A stretch of 34,035 nt of DNA from Muribaculaceae bacterium (GCA_022510505.1 JAFLTL010000024.1:1-34035), one strand, 5' to 3'. Shown: positions 22,086-31,332, counted from the first letter of the stretch. The notes: generated from the sequence alone by a model not told the origin. A program made the numbers and translations.

Positions 22086-25019
22086 ATGAAAAATGACAGT
22101 TGGATAAAAAATATATTTGTCGTCTTGATGTTATTGTTGACCTTGAATTTGAAGGGACAAGTTTTTGAAAATGCAAAATGGATTGGTGCGCCGCCCGAGG
22201 AGTTACCGTTTGACAGGGATTTTCTCTCGGTATTTGTTATAGATTTCGATTTAAATATAGCTGATGATGGCGTTGCCGCAATTTTATATGGAATTGATGA
22301 TCCTCGATTGATGAAATCAAATTTTAATATATATAGTTTGGAGAATCAGGTCGATTCGTCGGGAATAAAGATAGAATTCAACGGGAAAAAAGAAATAAAA
22401 GTCTTTAGATTCGGTTATCATCCCGAAGACAAGGCCGACAGTCCTCTATTTATTTTTGATGAAACCCATTTGAAAGAAGGAAACAATCATGTCGAAATCA
22501 AATCTAATAGTGGAATTACTGATATAGTCGTCAATGGAATCGAAATCGGAAATGTGGTTCTTAATCCGTTAGGAAGAGGAGGAGATTATATTCCGTTTCC
22601 TGTTTTGGCCAAAATGGCAGTAGAAATTCAGGAAAATCAGAATAACACTATCGGCAATATCAAGGTTAAAAACTATCGGGAACCAGGTAATATAGTGGCT
22701 TCTTGCTCAACATGTTTCCAACATTCGGGAAAGATAGAATTTCCAATCAAGGGTCAACCCCAATTGAAAAAGGATTTTCAAATGGATAGAATGCCATTAA
22801 AAGCCAAGATTACGGCAACTGCGAGAGGAATCTATGATATTGAAGTCAATGGGGAAAATGTAAATAATGATTATTTTTATCCAGGGATAACTGCATATAA
22901 TAAGACACATCTTTATCATGATTTCGATATATTGCCATATTTGAAATTAGGGGAGAACGAAATTAAGGTGCAACTTGCCGAGGGATGGTGGAGTGGTCCA
23001 TCGACCTATTTTCCTGAGAACTGGAATTTTTTTGGCGACCGTTCCTCGTTTATAGCAAAAATGGAATTTAGATATGATAGCGGAGAGACGGATATAGTTG
23101 TAACAGAACCTAACGATTGGCTATATTCGACTGATGGTCCTTTATTGCAGGGTAGTTTTTTTCAGGGAGAAAGATATGATGCGACACGATTGAATGGCGA
23201 CAGGGAATGGCGAGGGGCAGTAGAGATCGGGTTGGATTCCACTGTGAACAAAAGTGTGGGTTCATGGGACAAGATTGACTTCGTAAAAACCTTCGGCGAC
23301 AAGATCAATGTGATCGATACATTGACTGCTATAGGAATGACAGAACCGAGGAAGGGTGTCTTTATATATGACATGGGACAAAACTTCTCGGGGGTTCCTT
23401 ATATAGAATTTGAAAATTGTAAACGAGGAGAAACTGTGACTTTAAGATTTTCCGAGGTCTTATATCCCGAAATGGAGGAATATCAGCCAAATGCCGGGCT
23501 TTTGATGACTGAGAATTTACGCTCGGCATTGTCTACGGATCTGTATACTTTCCAGGGAAAGGATACAGAAATTTTTTCCCCGAGGTTCACTTCTCATGGT
23601 TATCGGTTTATAGAGATAAGCGGTCTCGATGAACCTATACCGTTGGATAGGGTGAAGTCATTGGCTTTAAGTTCCATAAGTAAGATAAATGCTCATTATG
23701 AAAGTTCCGACACATTGTTGAACCGATTATGGAATAATATTGTATGGTCGGCTTTAAGTAATTTTAATTCGATCCCAACCGACTGTCCTCAAAGGAACGA
23801 ACGTCTTGGTTGGATGGGTGATATTTCGGTGTTTGCTCCAACCGCTTTTCAAATAGCCGATATCGCTCCGTTGATAAGACAGTTTCTCACTTCGGTCAGA
23901 GACATTCAAGCCGAAAACGGACGTTATCCCGATGTAGCTCCCGTAGGAAGCGGATTTGGCGGAATATTATGGGGGAGTGCCGGAATAACCGTACCTTGGG
24001 AATATTACAAAGCTACGGGGGATATAGAAACAATTAGGGAACACTATCCTTCAATGAAGAAATACATGGAATATATCCTGGCAGAAACCATTGACGAAGA
24101 AACGGGAATAATAGTTCAGAATCGTGATTGGGGTGACCTTGGTGACTGGTTGAGTCCTGAATATGAGAAAAATGATAAATCTTTACTATGGGAGTGCTAT
24201 TTTATATATGATTTGTATCTGATGAGTGAAATGGCTAAGTTGCTTGATTATAGCGATGATGCCGATCATTTTGTCAGTTTGAGAGATGAAAGGAAGAAAT
24301 TTTTTGTTAACAATTACATAGATAAAGGGACATCTAAGACTGTTTGGTCGGGTTTCGTGCCGACAAAGAAAGGAGAACTAGTGGATACCCAGATTTCCTA
24401 CGTTCTTCCTATAGTATTTGAAATATATTCAACTCCTGAATTTATCGAGAATTTTATCGAAACTATCCAACGACCTAATGTTGCCGATGATGGGACTTTG
24501 TGTCAGTCTTATTCTTTGATGACAGGTTTTACTGGAACAGCATGGATTTCTCATGCATTGTCAAAAACCGGTCATGATGAAGCAGCCTATAAACTTCTGA
24601 CATCAACAAGCTATCCATCCTGGCTTTATCCGGTGACACAAGGAGCTACTACCATTTGGGAGAGACTGAATTCCTATACTCATGACAAAGGGTTCGGGAA
24701 TAATAATAGTATGAATTCTTTCAATCATTATTCATTCGGAGCAGTGGGGAACTGGTTAATCTCAAATTCTTTGGGTATAAATAATGGATTAGAAGGTGAA
24801 GTCATAATTGCTCCTGAGCCCGATTTGACCGGATCGATCACTTATGCAAAAGGATGGAAGGATACCAAATTCGGAGGAATAGAAAGCGAATGGCGAATCG
24901 ATGATGGAGAAATTAGCTTTGATATTTCTATTCCCGATTTGATGAGAGGTTATTTTATCTACAAGGAAAATAAAATACCTTTGAAGAGCGGAATAAATAA
25001 TCTAAGGTTTAAAATTTGA
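22086..25019 (+). CDS. Alpha-L-rhamnosidase, glycoside hydrolase family 78
   Basis: A 977-aa secreted enzyme. A signal peptide (about 25 residues) is followed by an N-terminal beta-sandwich (about 30-200), a rhamnosidase N domain with LAEGWWSGP (about 300), the beta-sandwich Bac_rhamnosid domain (GVFIYDMGQNFSG), the (alpha/alpha)6 catalytic barrel and a C-terminal beta domain. Active-site residues of GH78 are visible: Asp566, Glu572 (general acid) and Asp579 in DCPQRNERLGWMGD, and Glu859 in TTIWERL (probable base). It releases terminal L-rhamnose from plant pectin (RG-I/II), flavonoid glycosides or microbial glycans. No SusC/SusD pair or sensor is nearby, so it is an orphan CAZyme. Confidence 0.96.
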   Translation: MKNDSWIKNIFVVLMLLLTLNLKGQVFENAKWIGAPPEELPFDRDFLSVFVIDFDLNIADDGVAAILYGIDDPRLMKSNFNIYSLENQVDSSGIKIEFNGKKEIKVFRFGYHPEDKADSPLFIFDETHLKEGNNHVEIKSNSGITDIVVNGIEIGNVVLNPLGRGGDYIPFPVLAKMAVEIQENQNNTIGNIKVKNYREPGNIVASCSTCFQHSGKIEFPIKGQPQLKKDFQMDRMPLKAKITATARGIYDIEVNGENVNNDYFYPGITAYNKTHLYHDFDILPYLKLGENEIKVQLAEGWWSGPSTYFPENWNFFGDRSSFIAKMEFRYDSGETDIVVTEPNDWLYSTDGPLLQGSFFQGERYDATRLNGDREWRGAVEIGLDSTVNKSVGSWDKIDFVKTFGDKINVIDTLTAIGMTEPRKGVFIYDMGQNFSGVPYIEFENCKRGETVTLRFSEVLYPEMEEYQPNAGLLMTENLRSALSTDLYTFQGKDTEIFSPRFTSHGYRFIEISGLDEPIPLDRVKSLALSSISKINAHYESSDTLLNRLWNNIVWSALSNFNSIPTDCPQRNERLGWMGDISVFAPTAFQIADIAPLIRQFLTSVRDIQAENGRYPDVAPVGSGFGGILWGSAGITVPWEYYKATGDIETIREHYPSMKKYMEYILAETIDEETGIIVQNRDWGDLGDWLSPEYEKNDKSLLWECYFIYDLYLMSEMAKLLDYSDDADHFVSLRDERKKFFVNNYIDKGTSKTVWSGFVPTKKGELVDTQISYVLPIVFEIYSTPEFIENFIETIQRPNVADDGTLCQSYSLMTGFTGTAWISHALSKTGHDEAAYKLLTSTSYPSWLYPVTQGATTIWERLNSYTHDKGFGNNNSMNSFNHYSFGAVGNWLISNSLGINNGLEGEVIIAPEPDLTGSITYAKGWKDTKFGGIESEWRIDDGEISFDISIPDLMRGYFIYKENKIPLKSGINNLRFKI

Positions 25020-25108
25020 TAATTTGTTGTATTCTTGGTCAGATAAATATAAATATTAGTAAATAGAGCAAAAGCATTATCATTATTGGTGAATTGAAAT
25101 AGAAACTT

Positions 25109-25942
25109 ATGATGGAAAATAAGAAAGGAAGTTCTTTGTTCGTAGTTTGTCTAGTGTTGGGCATCGTCGCAGCCGTATTGTTACTTTTCGAGGGATTTCG
25201 TTATCTGAATGATTTCCCGCCTTCTTGGTATGTAGAAAGTGATTATAATATGGTTAAAGGTGGACTTGCAATATTGATTGCCGGAATGTCGATTTTCTTG
25301 ACGTTGATTTACTTCAACAAGTTAAGGATATTGGCATCGGCTGGTTTTTTTCTGGTATTTCTGATTTCGTTGGTTACAATTTACGGTCTGGAAAGCAATA
25401 TACAATCAAATAAAAATCACATAGCGGCGCTAGAGGAAATCGGTGATAAGCACGTCGAGGAGTTGGTAGATGAGCTCAATCAAAAAGATGAACAAATAGA
25501 AAGTTTGATGGAATCGGTCAACCAACTTAACAAGAGATTGAGCTCTATTAATACTGAAACGAGAAGCAGTAGCGAGGTGAAGTCCTCACCTAGTGGTACG
25601 AACTACAACGGTGTGGATAAAGAAGGCGTTAAAAATATGATGGAATCCTACTGTAAAGTCGCTTCACAGGATTTGCCCTATAGATCGGGCGATTTGATTC
25701 AGAAGAAGTTCTTTTTCGACGGTAAAGATATAATTGTTTTAATTGAGGTGACCAGCGATTCATTTTACAGGAATTTGAAAGAAAAACAGGATATATTGAG
25801 GTCGAAGTTTAAACAGGTAAAGGATAAGGGTTTAAACGATATACAGATTGCGCTAATGAAAGAATTTGGAGTTGGCTTACGTTACCGTTATACTCGCAAC
25901 AACCAGAAAATTGACATTTATTTTTCTCCTCAAGAGTTATAA
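25109..25942 (+). CDS. Unrecognised membrane protein with coiled coil
   Basis: A 277-aa protein. Three hydrophobic helices lie near the N-terminus (about 10-28, 46-66, 72-92), followed by a coiled coil (about 95-145, with LVDELNQKDEQIESLMESVNQLNKRL), a Ser-rich linker and a C-terminal mixed alpha/beta domain of about 105 residues (from GVDKEGVKNMM to the end, KIDIYFSPQEL). The layout suggests a membrane-anchored oligomer with a soluble C-terminal domain. No family is recognised. It has its own spacing from the rhamnosidase (89 nt) and from the HAD gene (32 nt). ATG 25109 or 25112 could be the start. Confidence 0.8.
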   Translation: MMENKKGSSLFVVCLVLGIVAAVLLLFEGFRYLNDFPPSWYVESDYNMVKGGLAILIAGMSIFLTLIYFNKLRILASAGFFLVFLISLVTIYGLESNIQSNKNHIAALEEIGDKHVEELVDELNQKDEQIESLMESVNQLNKRLSSINTETRSSSEVKSSPSGTNYNGVDKEGVKNMMESYCKVASQDLPYRSGDLIQKKFFFDGKDIIVLIEVTSDSFYRNLKEKQDILRSKFKQVKDKGLNDIQIALMKEFGVGLRYRYTRNNQKIDIYFSPQEL

Positions 25943-25974
25943 AACTTAGAAAATAAAGACTAACGGTTAACAAT

Positions 25975-26622
25975 ATGATGAAAAACCTTATATTCGATTT
26001 CGATGGAACACTTGCCGATACCTGGCCCTTGATTGAAGCGGTGATGATGAGGTTGATTCAGGAAATGAATCTTCCTTCAAGAACTGTCGATGAAATCAAG
26101 ACTACGATAGGTTTGAAACTCGAGGAAGCTCCGTTGATTCTGTGGCCCGACAAACATGATATAAAAGATGAATTCGTTACAACCTATCGCAGGATTTTTG
26201 AAGAAATTAAGGATAAGGTAGACATAGGGCTTTTTCCCGGTGTCAAGGAGACACTGGAAACACTGAAGAGTTCAGGCCACCGTATGGCGATCGCTACGAG
26301 CCGCACGACCCAATCGGCTGAGGAACTGACACGCCGACTTGGCATCAGGGACTATTTTGACTGTGTGTTGGGTGCTGACAAGGTTGTCAATGGAAAGCCG
26401 CACCCTGAGACCGTTGAAAAGATTCTGGCTGAAATGGGATGGCAACCCGGTGAGTCGATAATGGTTGGGGACATGGGAGTGGACATCAAAATGGGACGTA
26501 GTGCAGGATTGTCGACCTGTGGAGTGACATTTGGAAACGGTAAGATTGAAGATCTGGAAGCTGCAGGTGCCGACCTGATCATTGACGAGTTCGATAGACT
26601 AATATTAGTCCATAGTTCTTGA
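25975..26622 (+). CDS. HAD-family phosphatase (phosphoglycolate phosphatase/PpaX-like)
   Basis: A 215-aa HAD subfamily IA enzyme: motif I DFDGTLADT (nucleophile Asp8, acid Asp10), an alpha-helical cap (about 15-80), motif II ATSRTT, motif III Lys in GKPHPET, and motif IV VGDMGVDIKMGRSAG. Likely a small-molecule phosphatase such as phosphoglycolate phosphatase; substrate not readable. The family length fits. It may be cotranscribed with the membrane protein 32 nt upstream. Confidence 0.92.
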   Translation: MMKNLIFDFDGTLADTWPLIEAVMMRLIQEMNLPSRTVDEIKTTIGLKLEEAPLILWPDKHDIKDEFVTTYRRIFEEIKDKVDIGLFPGVKETLETLKSSGHRMAIATSRTTQSAEELTRRLGIRDYFDCVLGADKVVNGKPHPETVEKILAEMGWQPGESIMVGDMGVDIKMGRSAGLSTCGVTFGNGKIEDLEAAGADLIIDEFDRLILVHSS

Positions 26623-26731
26623 TTGTTTAGACTTATAGCGAATGTCAATACCAGTGGACTACAACATTTTCCCAAGGATTGAACGAGTTATATAAACAAA
26701 CGATCAACACAACGACATAACAACATAACTG

Positions 26732-26839
26732 ATGAGAAACGTTTGGATTTGGATTGGGCTAGGAATTTTCGTTATTGTCCTTATTATCCTTGTTAGAATC
26801 GGTTTGCCTGTACTGAAAGGTTGGATTGTCAGGCAATAG
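26732..26839 (+). CDS. 35-aa single-TM microprotein (possible)
   Basis: ATG 26732 to TAG 26839 encodes MRNVWIWIGLGIF, continuing as one hydrophobic helix (about 4-22), then RIGLPVLKGW and a basic end (VRQ). A membrane helix with positive flanks fits a membrane microprotein. It lies in the 267-nt gap between the HAD gene and the convergent symporter. No family is recognised, and chance cannot be excluded. Confidence 0.45.
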   Translation: MRNVWIWIGLGIFVIVLIILVRIGLPVLKGWIVRQ

Positions 26840-26889
26840 CCGCGGCCGTCAGACGAGAATCACGACAGAGACAGAATTGAGTAGCCCTT

Positions 26890-28089
26890 TCACTCAACAG
26901 GTTTTGTCTTGAAGTCATGGTCGGTCATGACGCATACACAAGAATCGGACCAGACATTCTCGGCTGTCTCGATCATGTCGATGACGGTATAGATTGGCAG
27001 AATTAGTCCCAAAATAGCAACGGGCGCTCCAATCCCCGACATTAAGGAGAATGTGATGAAATAGCACCCCATTGGCACTCCGGCATTTCCAACAGCCGAG
27101 ATCACCGCGATCAACAGCCAAAGGATTATAGTAGTCGGGGTTATGACAAAATCCCCGCTGCTCATGACAAACAGTGATGTCACCAGAATGAATGCCGCAC
27201 ATCCGTTCATATTGATCGTTGTGCAAATGGGGAGGACAAACCTGGATACTTCGGGGTTTACCCCCAAACGGGATTCGGCGGCATCAATTGTAACCGGCAA
27301 CGTCGCAACCGAGCTTTTGGTGAAAAGTGCCATCAAAACTGCGGGAATCATGCCTTTAAAAGTTTTGATTGGATTTACCCGTCGCGCAAGAAGGAATAGC
27401 GGCAAGACGATGAAAAACTGAACGGTGTTTGCAACCAGGATGGTGATGACATAGGTTCCCAGGGAATTAACCATGCTACCCGATGTTAATTCATTGGCCA
27501 GTTGTGCCGAGAAGGCAACAATTCCTAAAGGTAACGTCCAGACTAACCAATTGATCAGTTTGAAAAGGATTTCCTGCATACCTAAGAAGAAATTGACAAC
27601 TGTCGATTTTCCGTTTGAATCGGGTAGATGTGAGAGAGCCATTCCGATAGCAAATGCAAGAATAAGTAAGGTCAGGATGTTTCCTTCGAGGAAGGGTGTC
27701 ACGATATTGTTTGGGACTATGTTGAGAATATGGTCCAGATATCCCGTATTTTCTTTTATGGCATTCGGAAGGGTGGATTCGGTTGGCACTTCTATGGAAT
27801 GAGGTTCTATAGAAATATAAAGCAAGCCGCCCACGATTGCAGCAAACGTAGTTGTCAGCAGAGTGTAGGTAACCGTTCGTTTAAACATTCGCCCCATGTT
27901 CTTGCTGTTTCCCATTTTTGCAAGGGTGGAGATTATTGCCAGTACAATAGTCGGGATCGCAAGAAATTGAAAAAGTCGGGTGTATATAGTGGCAATGATG
28001 TCGGTGATCTTATTAATGCCATCTATTTGGAGTAAACCAAGAATAATACCTGCCACCAAGGCAACCAACCAGATGATTAACTTTTTCAT
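26890..28089 (-). CDS. Dicarboxylate/amino-acid:cation symporter (DAACS, GltP-like)
   Basis: A 399-aa GltPh-fold transporter. Hairpin 1 serine-rich motif TKSSVATLP, and the TM7 motif reads NMNGCA where most of the family has NMDGT; TM8 region is NAGVPMGCYF. It takes up glutamate, aspartate, serine/threonine or dicarboxylates with Na+ or H+. The Asp-to-Asn change in TM7 may alter cation coupling. The frame is open to a GTG at 28149, but that codon lies within a -7 promoter box; ATG 28089 starts the first TM helix. Confidence 0.92.
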   Translation of the reverse strand: MKKLIIWLVALVAGIILGLLQIDGINKITDIIATIYTRLFQFLAIPTIVLAIISTLAKMGNSKNMGRMFKRTVTYTLLTTTFAAIVGGLLYISIEPHSIEVPTESTLPNAIKENTGYLDHILNIVPNNIVTPFLEGNILTLLILAFAIGMALSHLPDSNGKSTVVNFFLGMQEILFKLINWLVWTLPLGIVAFSAQLANELTSGSMVNSLGTYVITILVANTVQFFIVLPLFLLARRVNPIKTFKGMIPAVLMALFTKSSVATLPVTIDAAESRLGVNPEVSRFVLPICTTINMNGCAAFILVTSLFVMSSGDFVITPTTIILWLLIAVISAVGNAGVPMGCYFITFSLMSGIGAPVAILGLILPIYTVIDMIETAENVWSDSCVCVMTDHDFKTKPVE

Positions 28090-28148
28090 GTTCGATGGAT
28101 AAAGAGCCTGTCCCGGGGAAATATTTTTCAGAATGTTTTTGATTATCA

Positions 28149-28156
28149 CAAAAATA
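28149..28156 (-). promoter_or_regulatory. -7 element TATTTTTG for the DAACS symporter
   Basis: A TAnnTTTG match on the minus strand, 60 bp upstream of ATG 28089. It overlaps the upstream GTG of the longer reading frame, arguing against that start. The -33 element is not clear. Confidence 0.5.
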
Positions 28157-28315
28157 AGATTTTATTGAAAATAATCTCTAATTTTACATATCATTTCAAA
28201 AAGTTTGAAATTCTTCATCCTTGACATTCCTTTAAGATATTATCATAGCCTGACATGAATCTTGTTGTAAGAGTTTTTGTCAAGACTGGTGAAAAAGATG
28301 AAATCATGATAGAAA

Positions 28316-29029
28316 ATGAATAACAGGTTTGAAAATAAGGTCGTAGTTATTACTGGTGGTGCAAATGGAATCGGAGCTAAGATTGCTGAACGATTCCGGA
28401 ACGAAGGTGCCCTGGTGGAAATTATTGACAGAATTGATGGTCAATGGTACGTCGGAGACATATCGGACAGAAAAGTTCTTGAAGATTTTGCCACGAAAAC
28501 AATTAATAACTATGGAAGGGTAAACGTTCTTGTAAACAATGCACTTCCTTTAATGAAAGGGATAGATGAATGCTCATGGGATGAATTCCTTTATGCGCAA
28601 AAGGTTGGAGTTGCCGCTCCGTTTTATCTTTCCAAACTTTTTAAAGATTCTTTTCCTAAGGGGTCTTCAATAATCAATATTTCATCATCAAGGGATCGCA
28701 TGAGTCAACCTCAGACTGAAAGTTACTCGGCTGCAAAGGGTGGTATAGCTGCGTTGACCCATGCGATGGCTATTTCGTTGGCACCCAAAGTCAGGGTAAA
28801 TTCAATCTCCCCGGGATGGATAGATACCATAAAATATAAAGCATCCCAGGAAGATAAAATCCAACAGCCAGTTGGAAGAATCGGAACTCCCGACGACATA
28901 GCATCAATGGTACTGTTCCTTTGCTCTGATGAAGCCGGATTTATAACGGGCGAGAACATTGTTATAGACGGTGGAATGACTCGTCAGATGATCTATCACG
29001 GTGACAATGGTTGGAATCTAAGGAAATAG
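28316..29029 (+). CDS. Short-chain dehydrogenase/reductase (SDR)
   Basis: A 237-aa classical SDR: cofactor motif TGGANGIG (13-20), NNAL at 74-77 in place of NNAG, catalytic serine in INISSS (about 123-125), Tyr137 and Lys141 (YSAAK), and the C-terminal GENIVIDGGM. An Asp at the end of strand 2 (IIDR) suggests NAD(H) preference. Substrate unknown. Followed by the DUF5131 gene after 4 nt, so the two are in one operon. Confidence 0.93.
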   Translation: MNNRFENKVVVITGGANGIGAKIAERFRNEGALVEIIDRIDGQWYVGDISDRKVLEDFATKTINNYGRVNVLVNNALPLMKGIDECSWDEFLYAQKVGVAAPFYLSKLFKDSFPKGSSIINISSSRDRMSQPQTESYSAAKGGIAALTHAMAISLAPKVRVNSISPGWIDTIKYKASQEDKIQQPVGRIGTPDDIASMVLFLCSDEAGFITGENIVIDGGMTRQMIYHGDNGWNLRK

Positions 29030-29033
29030 AGTT

Positions 29034-29765
29034 ATGCCAATTTGGAATCCATGGCATGGGTGCCATAAAATAAGTGCCGGGTGCAAACATTGTTACGTTT
29101 TTCGTGAGGATGCGGCCTTTGGGACAGAGATTCCAACAAATGAGGTGAAGAAAACCTCATCATTCAATCTGCCTCTAAAAAGAGACAGGAAAAAGAACTG
29201 GAAATTCCCTTCAGGAACAGAATTCGCTCTCTGTTTTACTTCGGATTTATTGATTGAAGAAGCCGATGAATGGCGAGATGAAATTTGGGATATGATAAAA
29301 ACAAGGGATGATTGCTCATTCTATTTCTTCACAAAAAGAATTGACAGATTGGAGAAATGTCTGCCAAATGATTGGGGTGAAGGTTGGAATCATGTAGCGA
29401 TAGGATGCACGGTGGAGAATCAAGACAGAGCAGATTATCGACTGCCGATATTCCTTAAATTGCCCATAAAGCATCGCCTTGTGATTGTGGCTCCGATGAT
29501 TGAACAGATAGATATTCAGAAATATCTTGACTCGGAATTGATAGAATCTGTCAGTGCAGGTGGTGAATCGGGTAAATATGCAAGACCTCTTGACTTTAAC
29601 TGGGTGTTAGATTTGAGGAAACAATGTGTGAATGCCAAAGTGCCATTCAACTTTCATCAGACCGGATCATACATCATCAAGAATGGAAGAAAATTTCATA
29701 TTCCAAGATCACTTCAACATTCCCAGGCTCACAGAGCCAATGTTGATTTTATTCCAAAAAGATGA
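29034..29765 (+). CDS. DUF5131 family protein (phage Gp37/Gp68-like)
   Basis: A 243-aa protein with the family N-terminus WNPWHGCHKISAGCKHCY, carrying three cysteines as Cx6CxxC. This could bind an iron-sulfur cluster in the way of a variant radical-SAM enzyme. Other family motifs: CFTSDLLIEEAD, FFTKRIDRL, VAIGCTVENQ and ESVSAGGESGKYARPL. The family occurs in phages and chromosomes and has no settled function. Here it is tightly coupled to the SDR gene (4 nt), with no phage genes around. Confidence 0.88.
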   Translation: MPIWNPWHGCHKISAGCKHCYVFREDAAFGTEIPTNEVKKTSSFNLPLKRDRKKNWKFPSGTEFALCFTSDLLIEEADEWRDEIWDMIKTRDDCSFYFFTKRIDRLEKCLPNDWGEGWNHVAIGCTVENQDRADYRLPIFLKLPIKHRLVIVAPMIEQIDIQKYLDSELIESVSAGGESGKYARPLDFNWVLDLRKQCVNAKVPFNFHQTGSYIIKNGRKFHIPRSLQHSQAHRANVDFIPKR

Positions 29766-29890
29766 AGAGAATTCTTATAATCCAATCGCCTCAATGACCA
29801 CGACTTTGGGACACATTCACCTATCGCGACAAAGAGCCACGAAGGGAACGAGACGATTAAGACATATAAAAAAATTATAATAGTTGGTAA

Positions 29891-30457
29891 ATGACTGAAT
29901 TTGAAGAGATATGGCAGCAAATGTTGAATGGCGAGGAATATGACGCCACACATGCCGGTCTACGAAGCCTGCTTCAGAAGACGAGGATAAAACTTTGGGA
30001 ATTCAATGGTCTCCGCCCTGATCACACTGAAGAAATGAATGTGATTCTGAGAGATCTTTTTGGTTCCATCGGTGAGAGATTTATTATAAACCAGCCTTTC
30101 CGTTGTGATTATGGTTGTAATATTTTTCTAGGTGAGGACTGCTTTATAAATTTTAATTGCACGATACTTGATGAAGCGAAAGTAACAATCGGCGACAATG
30201 CTTTTATTGGGCCGAATGTGAGCATCTTTACTCCTTGTCATCCCATAGAGCCGGAAAGGAGAAATCGGTTTATAGAATGGGCCAGACCTGTAACTATTGG
30301 AAATAATGTTTGGATTGGTGGAGATGCTACAATTCTTCCCGGCGTGACTATTGGAGATAATGTTGTAATCGGAGCCGGTTCGGTTGTGACCAAAAGTTTT
30401 CCTTCCAATGTCGTTATTGGTGGTAATCCGGCCAGAATAATTAAGAAAATCAGTTGA
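29891..30457 (+). CDS. Sugar O-acetyltransferase, hexapeptide-repeat (second copy type)
   Basis: A 188-aa protein. N-terminal Mac domain (MLNGEEYDATHAGLRSLLQKTR) and left-handed beta-helix (IFLGEDCFINFNC, IGDNAFIGPNVSIFTPCHP, IGDNVVIGAGSVVTKS). Catalytic His is in CHPIEPERRN, the standard maltose/galactoside acetyltransferase signature. It is of similar length to the acetyltransferase at 19647 but diverged. It sits 125 nt after DUF5131; that spacer holds no gene. Confidence 0.93.
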   Translation: MTEFEEIWQQMLNGEEYDATHAGLRSLLQKTRIKLWEFNGLRPDHTEEMNVILRDLFGSIGERFIINQPFRCDYGCNIFLGEDCFINFNCTILDEAKVTIGDNAFIGPNVSIFTPCHPIEPERRNRFIEWARPVTIGNNVWIGGDATILPGVTIGDNVVIGAGSVVTKSFPSNVVIGGNPARIIKKIS

Positions 30458-30560
30458 AAAAGTTTCAATTAGAATATTTATAAATTCATCATTCAAATTT
30501 TTTATTTTTGATTTAAATAACCGAATTTTGCGTATTGTTTAACAAACGAAATTTATCACA

Positions 30561-31205
30561 ATGAAAAAGATTCTATTAGGAGTTTTATTTATTACGTTTT
30601 TCAACTTGACCGATGCACAGACTTTGGAAAAAATGAACTGGTTTAACGAACCTGAGAATTGGGAAATTGAAAATGGCACACTCACGATGGACGTGACCCC
30701 TAAGAGCGATTACTGGAGAATTTCCCATTATGGCTTTACTGTTGATGACGCACCCTTTTATTATGCTGAATACGGAGGTGAGTTTGAAGCCAAGGTAAGG
30801 ATAGTCGGGGACTATAAGGTCAGGTTCGATCAGGCCGGCATGATGATAAGGATTGACCATGAAAACTATATCAAGACTGGAATCGAGTTTGTTGATGGCA
30901 AATACAATCTTAGTACTGTTGTCACTCATCATACCTCAGATTGGAGCGTTATTGCTCTTGACCAACCTGTCAAGGAACTTTGGATAAAGGCTGTCAGAAG
31001 ACTAGATGCAATAGAAGTTTTCTATTCCTTCGATGACAAGGAATACAAGATGATGAGAAACGCATGGATGGAACAGAACCGCCCTGTAAAGATAGGGATG
31101 TTTGCAGCTTGTCCCGATGGTAACGGTTTCAAGGTAATATTCTCAGACTTTAAAGTCTCTCATCTTCCCGACAAAGTCAGAACAGAATGGTTAGAGAAAA
31201 ATTGA
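30561..31205 (+). CDS. Secreted DUF1349 protein (concanavalin-like fold)
   Basis: A 214-aa protein with a signal peptide (MKKILLGVLFITFFNLTDAQ) and a DUF1349 domain over the rest: MNWFNEPENWEIENGTLTM, FDQAGMMIRIDHENYIKTGIEF and VKIGMFAACPDGNGFKVIFSDF. The fold is a beta-sandwich related to lectins and glycoside-binding modules. Possible exported glycan-binding protein; role unproven. Followed by a convergent hairpin. Confidence 0.9.
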   Translation: MKKILLGVLFITFFNLTDAQTLEKMNWFNEPENWEIENGTLTMDVTPKSDYWRISHYGFTVDDAPFYYAEYGGEFEAKVRIVGDYKVRFDQAGMMIRIDHENYIKTGIEFVDGKYNLSTVVTHHTSDWSVIALDQPVKELWIKAVRRLDAIEVFYSFDDKEYKMMRNAWMEQNRPVKIGMFAACPDGNGFKVIFSDFKVSHLPDKVRTEWLEKN

Positions 31206-31264
31206 TAAAATAGAAATTACAAGAGGTATCCACAACTGAAGCTGTATCGCAGTAGAAGCAAAAG

Positions 31265-31297
31265 AGAGGTGACACCGGAAACTCCGGTGTCACCTCT
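31265..31297. terminator. Long perfect hairpin between convergent genes
   Basis: A 14-bp perfect stem AGAGGTGACACCGG/CCGGTGTCACCTCT (31265-31278 with 31284-31297) has a 5-nt loop. There is no T-run, so it may act as a weak bidirectional terminator or as an mRNA 3'-end stabiliser for both convergent genes. Confidence 0.65.
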
Positions 31298-31332
31298 TGC
31301 TATGTTGTTGGAATGAATAAGACTGTATAGAA

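Noticed and set aside
29034-29765. Prophage remnant, because DUF5131 is also found in phages
   Set aside because: No capsid, tail, integrase or lysis gene is nearby, and the gene is coupled to a metabolic SDR.
29766-29890. Short plus-strand frame continuing past DUF5131 (29632-29880)
   Set aside because: It starts in another frame inside DUF5131, has no conserved features, and its codons look random.
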